Shown here: piece after piece, positions 10,939 through 19,858 of the stretch
Position numbering within the stretch: position 1 is the stretch's first letter
Layout of the letters: each line of letters starts with the position of its first letter
Assembly (NCBI GenBank): GCA_016617855.1
Contig: JAECUM010010954.1
Span: 1 to 64,000, forward strand
Direction: 5' to 3'
DNA from: Megalonaias nervosa
Taxonomy: Eukaryota; Mollusca; Bivalvia; Unionida; Unionidae
DNA: 64,000 nucleotides
Program-made: the position numbers and the translations under genes
Notes under the pieces: model-generated
What the model was told of the DNA's origin: nothing
The model's input: only the letters and a program-made list of their open reading frames with translations
Databases searched by the model: none

Positions 10939-11760
10939 ATGACAGAAATTTTGAGATATATCGATTTGACGGCGGAAGAACAAGAAACTTATCATGCTCA
11001 CCCAATGTACAACTTATATGCTGCAAATGCACTTGGTTCTGTTATTAATATAGAATCTAAAAAATCTATTGGCATATCACCACCAGCTGGTATGTTAATT
11101 TTAGTAAAAGGCGATGATACAGAAAGAATTAAAATGTTTAGAAAAGATTTTATTTATACTTTGTTTTGCGGCGATATTCTAGAAGGACAACGAGTATACA
11201 GAGTAAATGACGCAGTTGCTGATGATAATATTGAAAATTTATCATTACAAAATGAATTTCAACCTCATCCAAGATTTGATCTATATGAGACAAATGACAA
11301 GGGAATTATTAGACGTATAAGAACAAAAAAAGTTATTGGAAATTTAGATAAAGATGGTTATTTACATGTAACGGTACGTGTTATAAAAACTAATTTTGTT
11401 CATTATATGTCACACCGTTTTGTGTTTGAAACTTTCAACGGATTAATACCTAATAGTTTAGTTATCGACCATATAAATAAAATTAAGACCGATAATCGTT
11501 TAGAAAATTTAGATTTGGTAACATCAAAAGAAAATAGTAGAAGAGGAAATGCTGGTGGTAATAATTTTAAAAATCCGGCTAAACAAATAATTTCAATAAA
11601 TCTCGAAACTGGAGAAGAAATGAAATTTAGATCAATGGCATCTGCGGAAAAATATCATAAAATTGATTCACGTGTAGTAAAATTTGTCGCTGATGGCAAA
11701 ACTAAATCAGCAAGGTCAATGTTGACATTTGATAGATTTAGTTTTAAATACGATAATTAA
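10939..11760 (+). CDS. HNH homing-type endonuclease with duplicated domain and IENR1-like tail
   Basis: This intact 273-codon frame predicts a sequence-specific DNA endonuclease of the homing-endonuclease type. The second half holds an HNH_3-like site: HYMSHR (H159), VIDHIN (H178), then TDNRLENLDL (N186, N190). The first half (residues ~22-103) repeats the same layout (YNLYAANALGSVIN, then RVNDAVADDNIENLSL), but the catalytic His is replaced, so it looks like a dead duplicate. The C-terminal 60 residues (EMKFRSMASAEKYHKID, then RFSFKY) look like an IENR1 DNA-binding repeat. It is transcribed away from polB and is undamaged although most neighbours are broken. Its 3' end overlaps the convergent 93-aa gene by 17 bp. 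It could spread by cutting related elements; that role is inferred. Confidence 0.82.
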   Translation: MTEILRYIDLTAEEQETYHAHPMYNLYAANALGSVINIESKKSIGISPPAGMLILVKGDDTERIKMFRKDFIYTLFCGDILEGQRVYRVNDAVADDNIENLSLQNEFQPHPRFDLYETNDKGIIRRIRTKKVIGNLDKDGYLHVTVRVIKTNFVHYMSHRFVFETFNGLIPNSLVIDHINKIKTDNRLENLDLVTSKENSRRGNAGGNNFKNPAKQIISINLETGEEMKFRSMASAEKYHKIDSRVVKFVADGKTKSARSMLTFDRFSFKYDN

Positions 11761-12025
11761 TAATATTTTCTATATCATTTTGAGTAAGACAATTATGACT
11801 AAATTCCATGATATCATCGCGATTGAATCGTAACGTCATCATTTTATTTGTATCGAGTTTTATTTTGTCAGCTGCTGTTAATAAAAATTTGTCAGATTCG
11901 CCTAAAGTTATCATAACATCAACAAAATAAAAATTATATCCCAACAAACAAGCTCGAATTGTTTCAGCTAATTCTTTGTGATTTAATATATTAACTCGCT
12001 GATGATATTTTATTTCTCCGAACAT
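11744..12025 (-). CDS. Unrecognised 93-aa Polinton protein
   Basis: An open frame of 93 codons lies between and opposite to the HNH gene and the 158-aa gene. It starts at ATG 12025, 38 bp from the divergent start at 12064, so a shared bidirectional promoter is likely. No motif or membrane segment was recognised. The N-terminal half is mixed hydrophobic (ACLLGYNFYFVDVMITLG) and the C-terminal half is charged. The frame is intact. Confidence 0.6.
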   Translation of the reverse strand: MFGEIKYHQRVNILNHKELAETIRACLLGYNFYFVDVMITLGESDKFLLTAADKIKLDTNKMMTLRFNRDDIMEFSHNCLTQNDIENIINYRI

Positions 12026-12063
12026 CTTATTATTTATTAATTAGACAAAAGTTTATTATAATA

Positions 12064-12540
12064 ATGAACTTAATTGAGAGACTGGCTAAATTAAATTCGG
12101 AAGATTTTGTTTCAGTTTCAAATTTTACATCAGAAAATATTACTAACGACAGATTTGCTGATTATACTGAAAAAGATATTTTACATAACTATGACGACGA
12201 CGAAGATGATGTTGGTGTCGTTAGTAAAAGATATTTAAGCAGACCAACAAATGGACGATATTATGTTATGTACCATATTGCTAAAAAAGTAATAAAATTT
12301 AATTTTACTGTTGCCGAGCATCAAATATTTTGGCAGCTTATAAAACCCTTTTTAAACGTAAAAATAGCTGGACAACAAAGAAATATAAAATACGATTTTA
12401 TTTTTGTTAAAATATTTAATTTAATGTCAATGGACGGTGCAAGAAAATTACATTTAATTTCTTTATGCCAACCAGTAAAATGTAAGTCAGTACTAATAAA
12501 ATGCGATGAAATTTATAATAATATTATTCGATCGACTTAG
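12064..12540 (+). CDS. 158-aa Polinton protein, weakly VLTF3-like
   Basis: This intact frame of 158 codons follows a clear AT-rich upstream motif (TTAGACAAAAGTTTATTATA just before ATG 12064). The N-terminal third is acidic (YDDDEDDVG). The C-terminal part (QQRNIKYDFIFVKIFNL, later IYNNII) faintly recalls the C-terminal end of late transcription factor 3-like proteins carried by Polintons and large DNA viruses, but the zinc-binding part of that family is not seen. It should be treated as unknown unless a profile search supports the match. It is convergent with the integrase gene, with a 45-bp gap. Confidence 0.6.
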   Translation: MNLIERLAKLNSEDFVSVSNFTSENITNDRFADYTEKDILHNYDDDEDDVGVVSKRYLSRPTNGRYYVMYHIAKKVIKFNFTVAEHQIFWQLIKPFLNVKIAGQQRNIKYDFIFVKIFNLMSMDGARKLHLISLCQPVKCKSVLIKCDEIYNNIIRST

Positions 12541-12585
12541 TTGGTACCCAACTATTAAATTTATCGCCATATCCACGCCATTTGA

Positions 12586-13924
12586 CTAAACTTTTGTTGC
12601 CGCGCTTTTTATAACTTTTTCAATAATAAATACATCTTGTTCTGTTTTCTGAAGTTCTTGCTCATAAAAACTGCCAGTTATAGGCTCACCTAATAAATCT
12701 TTTAACGAGTATGTAACTGGTATTGTTAAAAGTACTTTATCAACAACAAATACTTCTTCGCTCCAGTTGTGAGTATACCCTTTCTCAAATGTTTTTTTCG
12801 TCAAAGAAATTCTAACTTTATCACCAACTTTAAATTTGTGTCGTCGGTACATGTTTTCGTTTGCTAATATTGGATTTGAAATCGCGTCGTTTGGCGACAT
12901 TTTACTTTTGTCTAGCGAAAGGGATCTGTGTTTCGTGTTATTATATTCGTCAACAATGTTTTGTAAATTGTCAATATATTTACTCGTATTTTTAGCTGTC
13001 AAATATTTGTGGAATTTTTCGTTGAGCGTGCGATTAAATCGCTCGACGATGACACTTTTTCCCTCATTTCCTGTAACATATTTTTTAATGTTATTTTGCT
13101 CTAAAAACTGCTCGAATTTTTTATTAAAAAATTCCGCTCCATGATCAGTCCAGATTCTATTTGGTTTTCTTTCTGTGTTAACAATAATTTGTTTTAGCGT
13201 ATCAGTCATCGATGTCCCTGTTTTATCCGAAACGGGTATACTAAACGCGTATTTACTAAAAACATCTGCAGCATTGAAAAGATATCTCTTTGGAGCGCCA
13301 TCAGCGCCGACGTTATATTGGGCTAGATTTGAAACATTAACTAAGTCTATCGCCCAGATATCATCAACGGCATTTGCGACAACTTTACGTCGCGGAAACT
13401 TTTCTTTTTTAGGTCTGTGTAGCTCAGTTGCAAGATCATCATATAATTCTTTTTTACCAAGTAAGTCTCTACCGAGACCAAGTTTATATTTTGTTCCAAT
13501 AAAACCCTGGACCAGCCTTCGGTCAACACGTTCTCGCATATTTACAGGTTTCATATCACGAAGTTCGTCTAACATTACTTTATCACAGCTGTGTTTAGTG
13601 TTTATTTTGTTCGCTTTCTGGAAGATCAATATCTCTGTAGCAGATATCATGGCGCATTGCTGTTGCGTCAACTTGATTGTAAAGCTCTTGTCCTGGCAGA
13701 GGATTATCGTTTTCATCAAGTTATTTATCACGAGGATTATAAGATCCAGTGTATTTATGGCCTGGCAATGTCCAACTGCCTTTTGGTTTCGGCAATTTTC
13801 CAATAAATTTATGTATATCTATACCTGTTCCAATTATTTCTCTGTTTTTACATTTCTGACAATATGTAACAATTTTATTTTGCTCGAGACATAAATCTCT
13901 ATCGCAATCGCAGTCGCATGTCAT
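12586..13924 (-). pseudogene. PLA2-like domain fused to retroviral-type integrase, broken
   Basis: The frame starts at ATG 13924. The N-terminal part is cysteine-rich (CDCDCDRDLC, CQKCKN). A phospholipase-A2-like segment with the His-Asp pair (AMRHDICYRD, nt ~13650) follows, then an rve integrase core and an SH3/chromo-like C-terminus (KFKVGDKVRI, HNWSEEVF). Integrase catalytic residues are visible: D in WAIDLVNV, D in WTDHGAEF and E in VIVERFNRTL, with 33 residues between the last two. An in-frame TAA at 13721-13723 and a frameshift near 13590-13610 split the PLA2-like part from the integrase part. From 13600 down to the stop at 12586 the frame is open. The integrase would insert the element DNA; the PLA2-like part may act on membranes, as in parvovirus capsids (inference). 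Confidence 0.9.
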
Positions 13925-13931
13925 TATTTAT

Positions 13932-14124
13932 TTAGTCGTCTACTAAAATAATTTTGTCAGGGTAACCCGCTCCGGACAACTTTGTTTTTGGTAAAAACAT
14001 ACTTTTTTTTCTTCCGCAGATTGCACAAATACTTTTCAGCATTATTCTATTATTTTTTGTTTTTTTCTGTTTTTTCGTCTTTATTTTCTGTTTTAGTTTT
14101 ACACTTAAGACAATATGTTGACAT
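13932..14124 (-). pseudogene. Small zinc-ribbon protein (DUF5679-like), frameshifted
   Basis: The frame starts at ATG 14124 with TYCLKCKTK and continues, after a 1-nt shift in the T-run at 14053-14058, into ICAICGRKKSMFLPK, ending at 13932-13934. Two CxxC pairs ~30 residues apart make a zinc ribbon like the DUF5679 proteins seen in Polintons and large DNA viruses. It lies 8 bp upstream of the integrase gene in the same operon-like row. Function is unknown. Confidence 0.7.
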
Positions 14125-14137
14125 TGTATATCTAAGT

Positions 14138-14494
14138 TTAGATAAAATTTAATGCAATCTCATCATTAGCGTGAGAAGGTTGTTTGTCAAATTGCAAAAT
14201 AAACTTTAAAAAATCTGGATATTTGGTCATCTGTTTAATGAACATTACGCAATAATATCCACAAGCGGAAGTTCCAACTGGTTGAATTTGATTAGACGAA
14301 TAATTTATTATTTTCGTATCTTGCATTCTGCTCATATACTTTTTTACTGCGTCACTTGGTGGAATTCCGAACGAGTCAAAATAATTGTTACCAAAAACAG
14401 CTACCCAATGTGTGCCAGATCCGTCATTAAAATCTTGTATATTTATAACACACGATCCTGGAGTCGCTGGCGACTCTTGTGGTGGAATTGCCAT
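14138..14494 (-). CDS. Adenain-like cysteine protease
   Basis: This is a capsid-maturation protease of the adenovirus protease (C5) type. The catalytic set is recognisable: H29 in GTHWVAVF, D40 in YFDSFG, Q71 in IQPVG, C78 in ACGYYC; the Q-to-C spacing of seven matches the family. The first Met in frame is at 14494, but family-like residues (FDILDKLKK, FSGVYSKDEL) continue upstream in the same frame to about 14566, where no ATG is found before a stop. Either the start codon has been lost or the protein is N-terminally short. It sits within the minus-strand capsid gene row. Confidence 0.87.
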   Translation of the reverse strand: MAIPPQESPATPGSCVINIQDFNDGSGTHWVAVFGNNYFDSFGIPPSDAVKKYMSRMQDTKIINYSSNQIQPVGTSACGYYCVMFIKQMTKYPDFLKFILQFDKQPSHANDEIALNFI

Positions 14495-14578
14495 AAGTTC
14501 ATCTTTAGAATAAACTCCACTGAAATTTTTTACTTTTTTTAGTTTATCAAGTATATCGAAAATTACTTAACGCAGATT

Positions 14579-14787
14579 TTATCTCCTTGTTCCTGGTAAC
14601 ATTAGTCCTCGTCCTACTCCTAACAGATTTGGCAATAGACTTCCTGCCAATCCCGCTAGTAACGGGGCTATTGGAATAAATCCCCCTTTTCGCCTCTGTC
14701 GTGTCTTTTTTTTGTCGGTGTCTTTTCTTTCGGTGTCTTTTTTTTCGTCGTTGTCTTTCTTTTCGTCGTTGTTTTTCTTTTAGGCAT
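14579..14787 (-). pseudogene. Small basic core-like protein (adenovirus pX-like), frameshifted
   Basis: ATG 14787 starts a Lys/Thr/Arg-rich tract (MPKRKTTTKRKTTTKKK). A 1-nt shift in the A-run at about 14706-14713 (T on the plus strand) separates it from the remainder (RQRRKGGFIPIAPLLAG, ending LMLPGTRR). A basic N-terminus followed by a Gly/Leu-rich hydrophobic segment is typical of the small DNA-condensing or membrane-active proteins encoded beside the protease in Polintons. The assignment rests on composition and position only. Confidence 0.6.
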
Positions 14788-14825
14788 TATATTTATCCAT
14801 CATATAAAATTGTTACCATCGATAT

Positions 14826-15214
14826 TCATACGAAAATTTTCTTTATACCCCTACCTTCAACTGCCTTTTTTGTTGCGCCAGATACTGCTCCAGACGCTGC
14901 TGCTAATCCTAACGTACCTAAAACTGGCAAAAGTTTTGGTATTAATGTTCTGGCTATTACAGATAATGCCGGACCAAAGAAGCCGCCATGTTTTGCCATT
15001 GCAGTTATTTGTGCAGCTCTTAAATTTAAAACAAAAGGTTTTTTGCGATCGTATTTATTTACTTGTTTTTTGGTTAACATTAATTTTGTTAAAGTACCCG
15101 CTGCGTTATGGTTGACCTTCAGTGATACTTGTCTTTTTTTTTTGCAACAGCAGTTACTAATTTTTTAACTTGACCATCGGTCAAATATATTTCTTTTACA
15201 ATATATTTTGCTAT
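14826..15214 (-). pseudogene. Minor capsid/core-like protein (pVI-type), frameshifted
   Basis: The frame reads YIVKEIYLTDGQVKKLV, then a 1-nt shift in the T-run at about 15126-15135 (plus strand), then VSLKVNHNAAGTLTKL. It ends with a hydrophobic Gly/Ala-rich segment (ALSVIARTLIPKLLPVLG, then SGAVSGATKKAVEG) and a basic tail. A two-part basic plus amphipathic layout fits the minor capsid protein found beside the MCP in adintovirus-like elements. No ATG is available in frame at the apparent N-terminus; the codon there is ATA at 15212-15214. Confidence 0.6.
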
Positions 15215-15233
15215 CTTATATAACGATTACAGA

Positions 15234-16764
15234 TTAAACTTGTACTGACATTTTACCTCCGACAGAGTCAGTTGTAACAAATCTATCGCTTATTACTAAC
15301 GCATACACGTTTAACTGAGCTGCTGGATCTGGAGCTGCTCCTAGTGTCCAAGTAATTTCAATATCAGCTGTGCTGTCTACAGCTTGCTCGCTATGTTTAC
15401 TAACATCAAAATAAAATATCGGATAAAGTGTACGAAATTCCTCTACTGATATCTGAGATCCATCTCCAACATCTTGATATTTTTGCAGTGCGTCGAGCAG
15501 GTACATGTACGGTCGAGTAATATTTTTATCAGCGTCATCTGCAAAATTGCATTCTATCGCCCGCTCCGGATATTGCTTTGAATTTATTCTAGCGTATATT
15601 CGTCTGACATCAGCATTATCAAATATCGCATTATTTTGTTGTTGGTTATTACGTCGCGCTCGTCTCTGAAATACAACAAATAATTGCCGTGGTCTTTGTT
15701 CACTTGTTGTCGTTGTGACTCGCCATGTGTAGTCGGTGGTATTTGGAACTGCTGTTTGATATATTTTATGTTGCTGAAAATAAATTCTGTTTGTGTGTTT
15801 TTCCAGCATATTATTTAATTCAGCCATTTTAGTGATAGACGGAGTTATTCTTGGCATCCATAGTGCAAGTTTGTTTATAACAAATTGTACATCATTCCCA
15901 CCTGACCTAAACAGGCAGTCGTTTTGTTCTGATCGATCTAAAATAAGCGTATGTTTAACTCCACGAAATACCTTATTATAGTCCCCGCAAAAGCCAAATA
16001 TTGTACTTAGTGGCAGCATCATTGTAATATGAATTTCTCTTAACATAACCCTCATCATAACGTCTATTTCTTAAGTTAATTGCGTTATTAACACGATTTA
16101 ACATTGCAGTACCGTCATCAACTGCACCAGGTGGTTCTATACCAAGATTATTGCAAGCTGCAGTAAGTGAGATTCTTGTAGCGTCTGCATTAGCGGCTGC
16201 ACCTGGTGGTTCTATACCAAAATAGACAGCATTATCGATAAGGAAAATTCTCACAGTTGCAGTATCTGCAGCAGCATTAGCTCCAGCAGCTAATGCCGTT
16301 CTTAAAATAACTTCATTTATCGCAGGAAATATTATACCAGCCCCAGTATCTTTAAACCACATCATATTAATTGCAGTTGATTTGGAGTAATCATCGGAAA
16401 AGGAAATAATATTTAATATTGTACTTGCAACTTGTAAGTGATTTGAAATATCTTCGACATATTGATTGGCCATCTGATATTTAGCACTTTGAAATAAACA
16501 CCAACCATCATTTATAAGAGCTACTTCTGCTCCAGCTGCAATTGCGGCAGGTGGAACAGCTACTGTCATAATCTGGCCACGAACTTCCAACATTGCTTTA
16601 TGAGGAAGTAAAAATACGTCCTCGTCTCGAGTATAAAATGTTCTGGAGCCAGTCTTATTAGGTTCGTTAGAATTTTCATCAAGATATTCAACGTATTCGA
16701 ATTCTGTTGCTGTGTCGTCTGTGTCATAAGTTTCTGCTTAATCGAGATAGTGTTTTACAGACAT
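15234..16764 (-). pseudogene. Major capsid protein, double jelly-roll, broken
   Basis: About 510 codons run from ATG 16764 to TAA 15234. The N-terminal part has RTFYTRDEDVFLLPHKA and VRGQIMTV. The second half has LPLSTIFGFCGDYNKVFRG, LWMPRITPS and LYPIFYFDVSKHSEQ, a pattern shared by hexon-like MCPs of Polintons. Two lesions are seen: TAA at codon 9 (16738-16740) and a frameshift near 16015-16040. The region 16100-16330 holds an Ala/Gly-rich duplicated phrase (GIEPPGA occurs twice). The gene would form the main capsomers, acting with the penton-like protein upstream. Confidence 0.9.
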
Positions 16765-16790
16765 TTTTTTATTTATTAGGTTATACAAAA

Positions 16791-17186
16791 TTATTGCGGT
16801 GTTGTTACTTTAGATATTAATTTTTGTATAATTTGTTCTCCTCGTGGCGATAAAAGTTTTTTTGTCGTTGTTATCATTGCTCGTTGAGTTTCTTTTGTTG
16901 GTGCGATTTCTGAAATAGCTTGTTTGATTGTCGGTATACCACGTTGTGGATCGCCTTTTATTTTATCAGCTATTTTTTGCCCCACGGCAATTTCAGCAGC
17001 AGACACAGCTCCAGTTGCAAACGCTTTTGATGCGTCAAGTGCAATTGGCGCAACTTTATGAGCTATTCCTGTAACATTTTCTATAATTTTAGCAAATATA
17101 TTTCCCAAAAATCCTCCTACTATTTTTCTTCGATAAACTTTTTTCTCTGTTTCATTATATCTCAGGTTGCATAATTTTGTTGTCAA
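16791..17186 (-). CDS. Unrecognised small basic Polinton structural-type protein
   Basis: An open frame of ~130 codons lies between the penton and MCP genes. It has a basic start (KKVYRRKIVGGFLG), a central Ala-rich helix (AFATGAVSAAEIAVGQ) and a Lys/Thr-rich tail. The frame as given begins at a TTG. A better start is the ATG at 17153-17155, which is one base out of frame across the A-run at 17139-17144 (T on the plus strand), so the gene may be frameshifted at its very beginning. Position suggests a minor virion component; the family is unknown. Confidence 0.55.
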   Translation of the reverse strand: MTTKLCNLRYNETEKKVYRRKIVGGFLGNIFAKIIENVTGIAHKVAPIALDASKAFATGAVSAAEIAVGQKIADKIKGDPQRGIPTIKQAISEIAPTKETQRAMITTTKKLLSPRGEQIIQKLISKVTTPQ

Positions 17187-17204
17187 ATCTTTTAGAAAAT
17201 ATGT

Positions 17205-17965
17205 TTACTGTTCGCGTAAGTGTAAATAATAAGTAACAATTTCATTATTAAGATCCAGTTGTCGTCCAGACTGATCTGTCAATTGCATAGTTACTTCTGT
17301 TATTTGATTTTCAACGTTTAACGGATAATAAATAACCTGACATGGACTAATTTGCATAAGAGATCCTGGTGGAACTTCTGGTGAAAAACTATATATCGTT
17401 CGTCCTTTACTACCTTTAGCTGAATAAGATCTTGATGCATAGAGCAATTTACCAATATTACGTTTACTTCAGTTATATTTACTGGCAGTTGGCCGTCATA
17501 CGTTTCGGGATTATCACGATTAAGAGCAGGATATACACAATTATAAAATCCTATCAGTGGTGCGATACTTGTTTGCGATACAAGACTAACTGTTATATCT
17601 TTTAATTTCATTCTTGCGCGTAACGTATTATAATTTGGTGTAAGCTCAAAATTATCAGCTATACCTTTATTTTTTGTTATAAGTTCTTTTATTATTTTAT
17701 TTAGATCAGTGACATTATAAGCTCCTTGTGGAATTTTAATTGTTTTCCACGCGACAAATGGTGGAGTACGTATAGGAACAGTAAATGCAAATTCATCGTT
17801 AATTCCAGTTTTTACATTAGCCATAGCATGCCAACAAGTGCAGGAAATTAGTCCAATTTCATATTGTTTCTCACGATCTAGTTCTATTGGCGGAATATAA
17901 TTTATAGAAAAATTTGCGCTATCTTTATCAGATTGGCTAGAGTCTAGTAATAATCTTGCTGACAT
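17205..17965 (-). pseudogene. Penton-like minor capsid protein (single jelly-roll), frameshifted
   Basis: ATG 17965 begins MSARLLLDSSQSD; the frame continues to about 17455. A shift around 17450-17470 leads into the second frame (YSAKGSKGRTIYSFSP, YYPLNVENQITEVTMQLTDQ, YYLHLREQ) that ends at 17205. The pattern YSF, PLN, then DQSGRQLDLNNE near the C-terminus is typical of Polinton minor capsid (vertex) proteins. It would sit at the capsid vertices, probably anchoring the fibre. Confidence 0.83.
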
Positions 17966-18013
17966 TTTTTATATAAAATTGTTACACAAATTTACAAAAT
18001 TAAATCTCCGCGA

Positions 18014-19105
18014 TTATATCAAATCGTGATGTAAAGTTCCGTATTCGTCAGATGTTAATAAATTTTCTGATCTCAAATTATCAAGTATGTCAATAAATTC
18101 ATTGTCAATTTCAGCACCAACATTTCCAGCTCCTTTTGATGATATCAATAGCATTAGTTTGCCTATCATTTCAGTAACTGATGAAAATATTCTAGCTCCA
18201 GTTCCTGTTTTTTCTCTATATTGTTTTACTCGATTTTTATCAATTACTTGAAAAAATTTCCTTCTAAAATCCCAGCCCGAACCAGAAGCTTTTTTTCTAT
18301 TGAATTGAGCTGTTCTTCCAAACACTAAAGCAATAATACCATATCTCATTCTATCATAACGTGGAAGCATATGTTCATTTTCTGTGACTGTGTTCAACTC
18401 ATTTCTAGCAGTAACACCGTCTCTCATTATTTCATTCAATTTATCAGTAAATTCAGTAAATTCAGCCTCACCCCATTTATCTATATTATCAAGATCTTTT
18501 ATATTATTTTTTTCTAAAAATTTATTGTATTCATCCTCTGTTATCTCGTTATTTGCTCGTTTTATAAACCATAGTCTTCGATCTTCAACTCCCATAAGCT
18601 TTACCGTCATCTCGCCAACTCTTTCTTGTTCCTTTTCAATATCTTTGACATTTTCTGATAAATTTGTTAAAATATTTTTAATCTCCGTTGTGGTTAAATT
18701 TGTTAATCTTCGTTGAAACGCTAGTGGATCATTTATTAGCCGATCTAGTTCAGTTTGTCTTGCAACCGGATCAGCGATACTTGCTACAAGTGCCTCAGCT
18801 AATCTTCTTTTTTCTTCTTCAGATATCTCAGCAATTCTTCCAACAGTTTCTTCTTGTTGTTCTTTAATTAGTCCGAGTGAACCTTTTTCCTGTAGTTGTT
18901 TAAGTTCTTCTTCTGATAATGGTTTAATTTCAGGTTGTTTTCCAAGCAAAGCTTCAGTAACTGGCTTGAGAGCGGTCTCTGGTGTTTCTGCTGCAACCAC
19001 TTGGCCACGTCGTGCTTGTTGTACTTGCTGCTTAAATTTTGCCTGAGACTGCGCTAGTTTTTTTAGATTTTCTATATGTTTTCTGTACTTTGCTTGTCTT
19101 TCCAT
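18014..19105 (-). CDS. 363-aa coiled-coil Polinton protein, probably structural
   Basis: This intact frame lies between the ATPase and penton genes. Residues ~1-60 and ~70-175 are rich in Gln, Glu, Lys and Arg with heptad-like spacing (KHIENLKKLAQSQAKFKQQV), suggesting coiled coils. A more folded C-terminal domain follows (RMRYGIIALVFGRTAQFN, SGSGWDFR, FIDILDNLRSENLL). Proteins of this layout are common at this position in Polintons but have no assigned role. No enzyme motif is seen. It runs in the same direction as, and close to, its neighbours (26-bp and 48-bp gaps). Confidence 0.75.
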   Translation of the reverse strand: MERQAKYRKHIENLKKLAQSQAKFKQQVQQARRGQVVAAETPETALKPVTEALLGKQPEIKPLSEEELKQLQEKGSLGLIKEQQEETVGRIAEISEEEKRRLAEALVASIADPVARQTELDRLINDPLAFQRRLTNLTTTEIKNILTNLSENVKDIEKEQERVGEMTVKLMGVEDRRLWFIKRANNEITEDEYNKFLEKNNIKDLDNIDKWGEAEFTEFTDKLNEIMRDGVTARNELNTVTENEHMLPRYDRMRYGIIALVFGRTAQFNRKKASGSGWDFRRKFFQVIDKNRVKQYREKTGTGARIFSSVTEMIGKLMLLISSKGAGNVGAEIDNEFIDILDNLRSENLLTSDEYGTLHHDLI

Positions 19106-19131
19106 TAATTATATACTACTTTGTATAAAAA

Positions 19132-19809
19132 TTACTGTAGATATTTTTCAATACAACATCGAAACATTTTACTCATATCATTTGTTAATTTATCAAACAA
19201 AAAAAAGTCATATCTATTTGCCGTTGCTTTATGATATAATTCAATAAATTTATCTTTTGTTACATCACCACATTGTTCGTTCGCTATATTTCTAACGTCA
19301 ACATTGTCAAGTCCTGGAAATAATATAAAACAACCAGTATTTCGCCTAATAAATCTGTCAACATTATAAAAACCCTGGGCGAGATAAATAGAATTACATT
19401 TTTTATTTCGCGACAGTAAAAAATATGATCTTATTTTATTCATTTCTTCGTTGTTTAGCGGAATATCATCAAAAACAACTATCTTGTGTTCGAACGAATC
19501 AAGTTGATTAACTGGAATGAGTTCTTCTGGTTGTTTGATAATAAAAATATCTTCGCCAGCCTCAAGATCATCACGAAGTTTGTTATTATAATTGTTAAGT
19601 AGCTCGTATTTATCTTGCTGCGGGTTAATCGTGTAAATATAAACGCGATCGTAGATAAAATTATCTCCTAAAAGTAAATTCATAAGCAAGTTTGTTTTCC
19701 CCGATCCAGTTCTTCCAACAATAAGATAATGACTATCTGGAAGTTCATTGTTATGTTTATGTTTCACCAAACGTTCTATATCAAAAGTTAATATCGATGA
19801 TTTTGCCAT
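19132..19809 (-). CDS. DNA packaging ATPase (FtsK/HerA, A32-like)
   Basis: This intact 225-codon frame encodes the motor that would push DNA into the capsid. Walker A is VGRTGSGKT (residues 31-39), Walker B is KIVVFDDIP (D114, D115), and a sensor-like segment follows (NSIYLAQGFYNVD). Length matches Polinton ATPases. It is the first gene of the minus-strand virion block and is divergent from the fibre gene with a 49-bp gap, so both promoters must lie in 19810-19858. Confidence 0.93.
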   Translation of the reverse strand: MAKSSILTFDIERLVKHKHNNELPDSHYLIVGRTGSGKTNLLMNLLLGDNFIYDRVYIYTINPQQDKYELLNNYNNKLRDDLEAGEDIFIIKQPEELIPVNQLDSFEHKIVVFDDIPLNNEEMNKIRSYFLLSRNKKCNSIYLAQGFYNVDRFIRRNTGCFILFPGLDNVDVRNIANEQCGDVTKDKFIELYHKATANRYDFFLFDKLTNDMSKMFRCCIEKYLQ

Positions 19810-19858
19810 TATTGTTATATAATTTTATGCTACATAAAAATTGTCAAACCATAAATAA

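Noticed and set aside
12836..13894. Plus-strand frames of 102 and 239 codons
   Set aside because: Shadows of the minus-strand PLA2-integrase gene.
14701..15168. Plus-strand Cys/Phe-rich 155-codon frame
   Set aside because: Shadow of the minus-strand basic core-like genes.
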